Assembly: GCA_937876395.1 (NCBI GenBank)
Contig: CALEIM010000038.1
Span: forward strand, 1 to 17,139
From: an uncultured Wenzhouxiangella sp.
GTDB taxonomy: Bacteria > Pseudomonadota > Gammaproteobacteria > Xanthomonadales > Wenzhouxiangellaceae
Reading direction: 5' to 3'
DNA: 17,139 nucleotides
Each line of letters begins with the position of its first letter. Position 1 is the stretch's first letter. Below the pieces are notes generated by a model. It had not been told where the DNA came from. It searched no databases and saw only the letters and a list, made by a program, of their open reading frames with translations. The translations under genes were made by a program, and so were the position numbers. Below, piece after piece: positions 14,853-17,139 of the stretch.

Positions 14853-15263
14853 TCAGTCCCAGTTATTGATATCGGCGTTGGGGCCATCACCACCCGGTGA
14901 GCCGTCGGCGCCGTAAGACCAGATATCAAACGAGCGATTCTGGCCCGGATAGCGATAATTGTAGGGATTGTCCCAGGGGTCACTCAGGTTGTTCTGGTTG
15001 ACGTAGGGGCCGTTCCAGTTGCGGGCATTGCCGGGCCGCTCGACGAGCTGGCGCAGCTCCGAGGGCGGACGGCCGTTATCGAGATAGAATTCATCAACCG
15101 CCATCGACAGGCGCTGGACCTCGGCCACGGCCGCCCGGGCCTTGGCGTCCTCACCGCGCGACAGAATGTTGGGCACCACCAGCCCGGCAATCAGGCCGAG
15201 AATCATCAGCACCACCAGAAGCTCAATGAGCGAGAAACCCGAATTGCTTGAAACCCTGTTCAT
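14853..15263 (-). CDS. gspG: Type II secretion major pseudopilin GspG
   Basis: Main subunit of the periplasmic pseudopilus. The 136-aa product has a very short leader, cleavage after Gly9 (SNSG before FSLIELLVVLMILGLIAGLV) and Glu at +5. The mature part contains VVPNILSRGEDAKARAAVAE, then DEFYLDNGRPPSELRQLVE and the GspG hallmark DPWDNPYNYRYPGQ. The C-terminus, SYGADGSPGGDGPNADINNW, supplies the Asp residues of the conserved calcium site needed for pseudopilin stability. A strong GGAGG ribosome site lies eight nt before the ATG, and 54 nt separate it from gspF, both fitting a need for many copies. Confidence 0.97.
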   Translation of the reverse strand: MNRVSSNSGFSLIELLVVLMILGLIAGLVVPNILSRGEDAKARAAVAEVQRLSMAVDEFYLDNGRPPSELRQLVERPGNARNWNGPYVNQNNLSDPWDNPYNYRYPGQNRSFDIWSYGADGSPGGDGPNADINNWD

Positions 15264-15317
15264 ATAGTTGTCCTCCAGCCCATCGCGGGCCTGTTTCCTT
15301 AGGTATAGGGGCGGCGC

Positions 15318-16529
15318 TCAGGCCACCAGCTCATTGATGCTGAGAATCGCCATCAGCACCGACATCACGATCACGCCGATGACCACCGCCAGCCCCAGGG
15401 TCAGACCCGGCACCAGCAGGGCCATGAGGCGTTCAATGGTCGTGCGCACCTCACGGTCATAGGTGTCGGCCACCTTGAGCAACATCTCGTCGAGCTTGCC
15501 GGTTTCCTCGCCCACGTTGACCATCTGCAAGGCCAGGCGCGGAAAGTTTCCGTTGGCCGACAGCGCGCGCGCCATCGGCGTGCCGGTCTTGACCTGTGTC
15601 GCGGCCTCGGCCACGTCATCGCCAAGCACCGTATTGGTCATGACATTCTTGGCGATGGAAAGTGCCGACAGCAGCGGCACTCCATTGATGAGCAGGGTGC
15701 CGGAAGTCCGTGCCAGACGCGCGGTTTCGACTTTGGCAATTACGTCGCCAACGCCTTTCATATTCAGAAAACGCCGGTCCCAACGACGCCGTGACGCCGG
15801 CTGCCGGAGCTGCCCGCGAAACCACAACACGACCACCAGCACGGCACCCGCCAGCGCCCACCAGTAGCCCTGCAGTATGTTGCCCGCGGCCATGACGATG
15901 CGGGTCAGCATCGGCAGCTCGCCGCCGAACTCTTCAAACATCGGGGCAAACTGCGGAATCACATAGCCCATCAGCAGAATCAGCGATGCGATCGCCAGCA
16001 GCACCAGCAGGGCCGGATAGATCATGGCCGATACGACCGAATCCTTGAGCTCCTTGGAGCGTTCCAGATAGTCGGCCATGCGCGTCAGCGTCTGATCGAG
16101 CGAGCCACCGATCTCGCCGGCGCGCACCATATTGATATAAAACCGCGAGAACACGCCGTGGCGCTCTTCCATGGCCTCCGACAGCGCGCCGCCTTCACGC
16201 ACCCGATCACGGATTTTCTCCACCGTGGTGCGTATGCGTTCATTCTCGGCCAGTTCGCCGAGGATGCCGAGCGAGCGATCCAGCGGCAGGCCGGCGCTGA
16301 GCAGCGTGGCCAACTGCTGAGTCAGATCACCCACCTCGGATTGTTTGAGCCCCTGACGGCCGCGCAGCAAAGCCGAAAGCCGGAAACCGGAACCCACCTC
16401 ATTTGCTGAAACCGGGATATTACCGGCTTCCTGCAAATGGGCGATGACCAGCTCCTTGTTTGGTGCATCCATCTCCCCGGTCAGAGTTTCGCCGGATGGG
16501 GTCACGGCCTTGTATTCAAACAGCGGCAT
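15318..16529 (-). CDS. gspF: Type II secretion inner-membrane platform protein GspF
   Basis: Polytopic core of the assembly platform, which transmits GspE motion to the growing pseudopilus. The 403-aa length is standard. It opens with MPLFEYKAVTPSGETLTGEM, typical of the family. Two related cytoplasmic GspF domains lie at about 65-185 (LTQQLATLLSAGLPLDRSL, FYINMVRAGEIGGSLDQTL) and 267-390 (TARLARTSGTLLINGVPLL, LQMVNVGEETGKLDEML). Membrane spans are at about 172-192, 222-238 and 372-397. The ATG at 16529 lies 5 nt after the gspE stop, with AGGAGG inside the end of gspE as ribosome site. Confidence 0.96.
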   Translation of the reverse strand: MPLFEYKAVTPSGETLTGEMDAPNKELVIAHLQEAGNIPVSANEVGSGFRLSALLRGRQGLKQSEVGDLTQQLATLLSAGLPLDRSLGILGELAENERIRTTVEKIRDRVREGGALSEAMEERHGVFSRFYINMVRAGEIGGSLDQTLTRMADYLERSKELKDSVVSAMIYPALLVLLAIASLILLMGYVIPQFAPMFEEFGGELPMLTRIVMAAGNILQGYWWALAGAVLVVVLWFRGQLRQPASRRRWDRRFLNMKGVGDVIAKVETARLARTSGTLLINGVPLLSALSIAKNVMTNTVLGDDVAEAATQVKTGTPMARALSANGNFPRLALQMVNVGEETGKLDEMLLKVADTYDREVRTTIERLMALLVPGLTLGLAVVIGVIVMSVLMAILSINELVA

Positions 16530-16534
16530 CCGGG

Positions 16535-17139
16535 TCAGGCCTCCTGGGTGACTCTCAGCACTTCTTCGGCCGAGGTGAGGCCTTGCAGGGCCTTGATCAA
16601 ACCGTCTTCGTACATGGTGCGCATGCCCTCATTGCGCGCCTGTTTTTCGATTTCCGTGGCGGTTGCGTGTTTCATGACCATGCGCCGGATCTCTTCCGAC
16701 AGAACCAGGATCTCGTGAATACCGGTTCGGCCGCGGTAGCCGGTCGGGCAGAGCTCCGAACTGCCGGGGTGGTAGAGCTGGATCGGGCGCTCGTCGGTAT
16801 ATTTTTCAAGGCCCAGCTCGACAACCATCTCGGGCAGCACGTCATAAGCCTTGCGAATTTCGGGATCAAGACGTCGCACCAGACGCTGGGCCATGATGGC
16901 ATTGACCGTCGAGGTCAGCAGGTAGTCGTCAACCCCCATGTCAAGCATACGGGTCACACCGCCGGCGGCATCGTTGGTGTGCAGAGTGGACAAAACGAGG
17001 TGACCGGTCAGGGCCGACTGAATGGCGATCTTGGCGGTTTCAAGGTCACGCATTTCCCCGATCATGATCACGTCCGGGTCCTGACGCACGATCGAGCGCA
17101 GCGCGTGGGCGAAGTCCAGCCCGATCTGCGGCTTGGCCT
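16535..17139 (-). CDS. gspE: Type II secretion ATPase GspE, C-terminal part (5' end outside window)
   Basis: Cytoplasmic hexameric ATPase that powers pseudopilus growth. Only about the last 200 residues are visible; the frame is open to the right edge and no start is seen. The sequence begins AKPQIGLDFAHALRSIVRQD and includes the Walker B DVIMIGEMRD (about 17045-17074), then the His box TGHLVLSTLHTND and DMGVDDYLLTSTVNAIMAQR. The zinc-binding tetracysteine region is degenerate: where many GspE proteins have a first CxxC after the LVRRL motif, this has DPEI, and before TGYRGRTG only one Cys remains (codon 16748-16750). RTGIHEILVLSEEIR and the C-terminal GLTSAEEVLRVT are normal. Walker A lies outside the window. 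Confidence 0.95.
   Translation of the reverse strand, partial: AKPQIGLDFAHALRSIVRQDPDVIMIGEMRDLETAKIAIQSALTGHLVLSTLHTNDAAGGVTRMLDMGVDDYLLTSTVNAIMAQRLVRRLDPEIRKAYDVLPEMVVELGLEKYTDERPIQLYHPGSSELCPTGYRGRTGIHEILVLSEEIRRMVMKHATATEIEKQARNEGMRTMYEDGLIKALQGLTSAEEVLRVTQEA

Overview
The window is a compact, GC-rich bacterial segment in which every well-supported gene lies on the minus strand. It suggests a gammaproteobacterium of the Xanthomonadales/Lysobacterales or Chromatiales type. The main reason is the type II secretion (T2SS) cluster, whose order E-F-G-H-I-J-K-L-M-N-D, with the secretin last, matches the Xanthomonas xps arrangement. A Wenzhouxiangella-like organism would fit the two unknown exported proteins, but that is a weak inference from memory of similar proteins.

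Layout, in transcription order from the right edge: (1) 17139-7566 is a nearly complete T2SS operon. It holds the assembly ATPase GspE (5' end outside the window), the platform protein GspF, the major pseudopilin GspG, the minor pseudopilins GspH, I, J and K, the inner-membrane proteins GspL and GspM, an XpsN/GspC-like connector, and a secretin GspD that carries its own lipobox. H/I, I/J, J/K and K/L overlap by ATGA, L/M by 29 nt and M/N by 8 nt, so the cluster is probably translationally coupled. (2) 7522-7097 encodes a small NTF2-like lipoprotein, possibly co-transcribed with gspD. (3) 6960-5383 encodes an unrecognised exported protein of 525 aa with its own promoter, a strong ribosome binding site and a rho-independent terminator. 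(4) 5159-3978 encodes a second unknown exported protein with an Ig-like domain and a Cys-containing C-terminal region; the DNA looks more AT-rich here. (5) 3779-42 is a second operon: a periplasmic parvulin (PpiC-type), then a Wzm-type permease, a Wzt-type ATPase and a family 2 glycosyltransferase, the last three starting with GTG and packed end to end. (6) The left edge is an intergenic heptamer tandem repeat.

The T2SS genes build a machine that uses an ATP-driven pseudopilus to push folded periplasmic proteins through the secretin. The left operon looks like an ABC-dependent polysaccharide (O-antigen-like) exporter with one associated glycosyltransferase. The two unknown exported proteins between these operons are plausible surface or secreted products, but nothing in the sequence proves they use the T2SS.

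I found no CRISPR array, tRNA, rRNA, insertion sequence or prophage gene, and no clearly new multi-gene system. The most unusual points are the loss of the GspE tetracysteine motif, the lipoprotein secretin, the self-contained 525-aa expression unit with direct repeats beside its promoter, and the parvulin placed at the head of a polysaccharide export operon.
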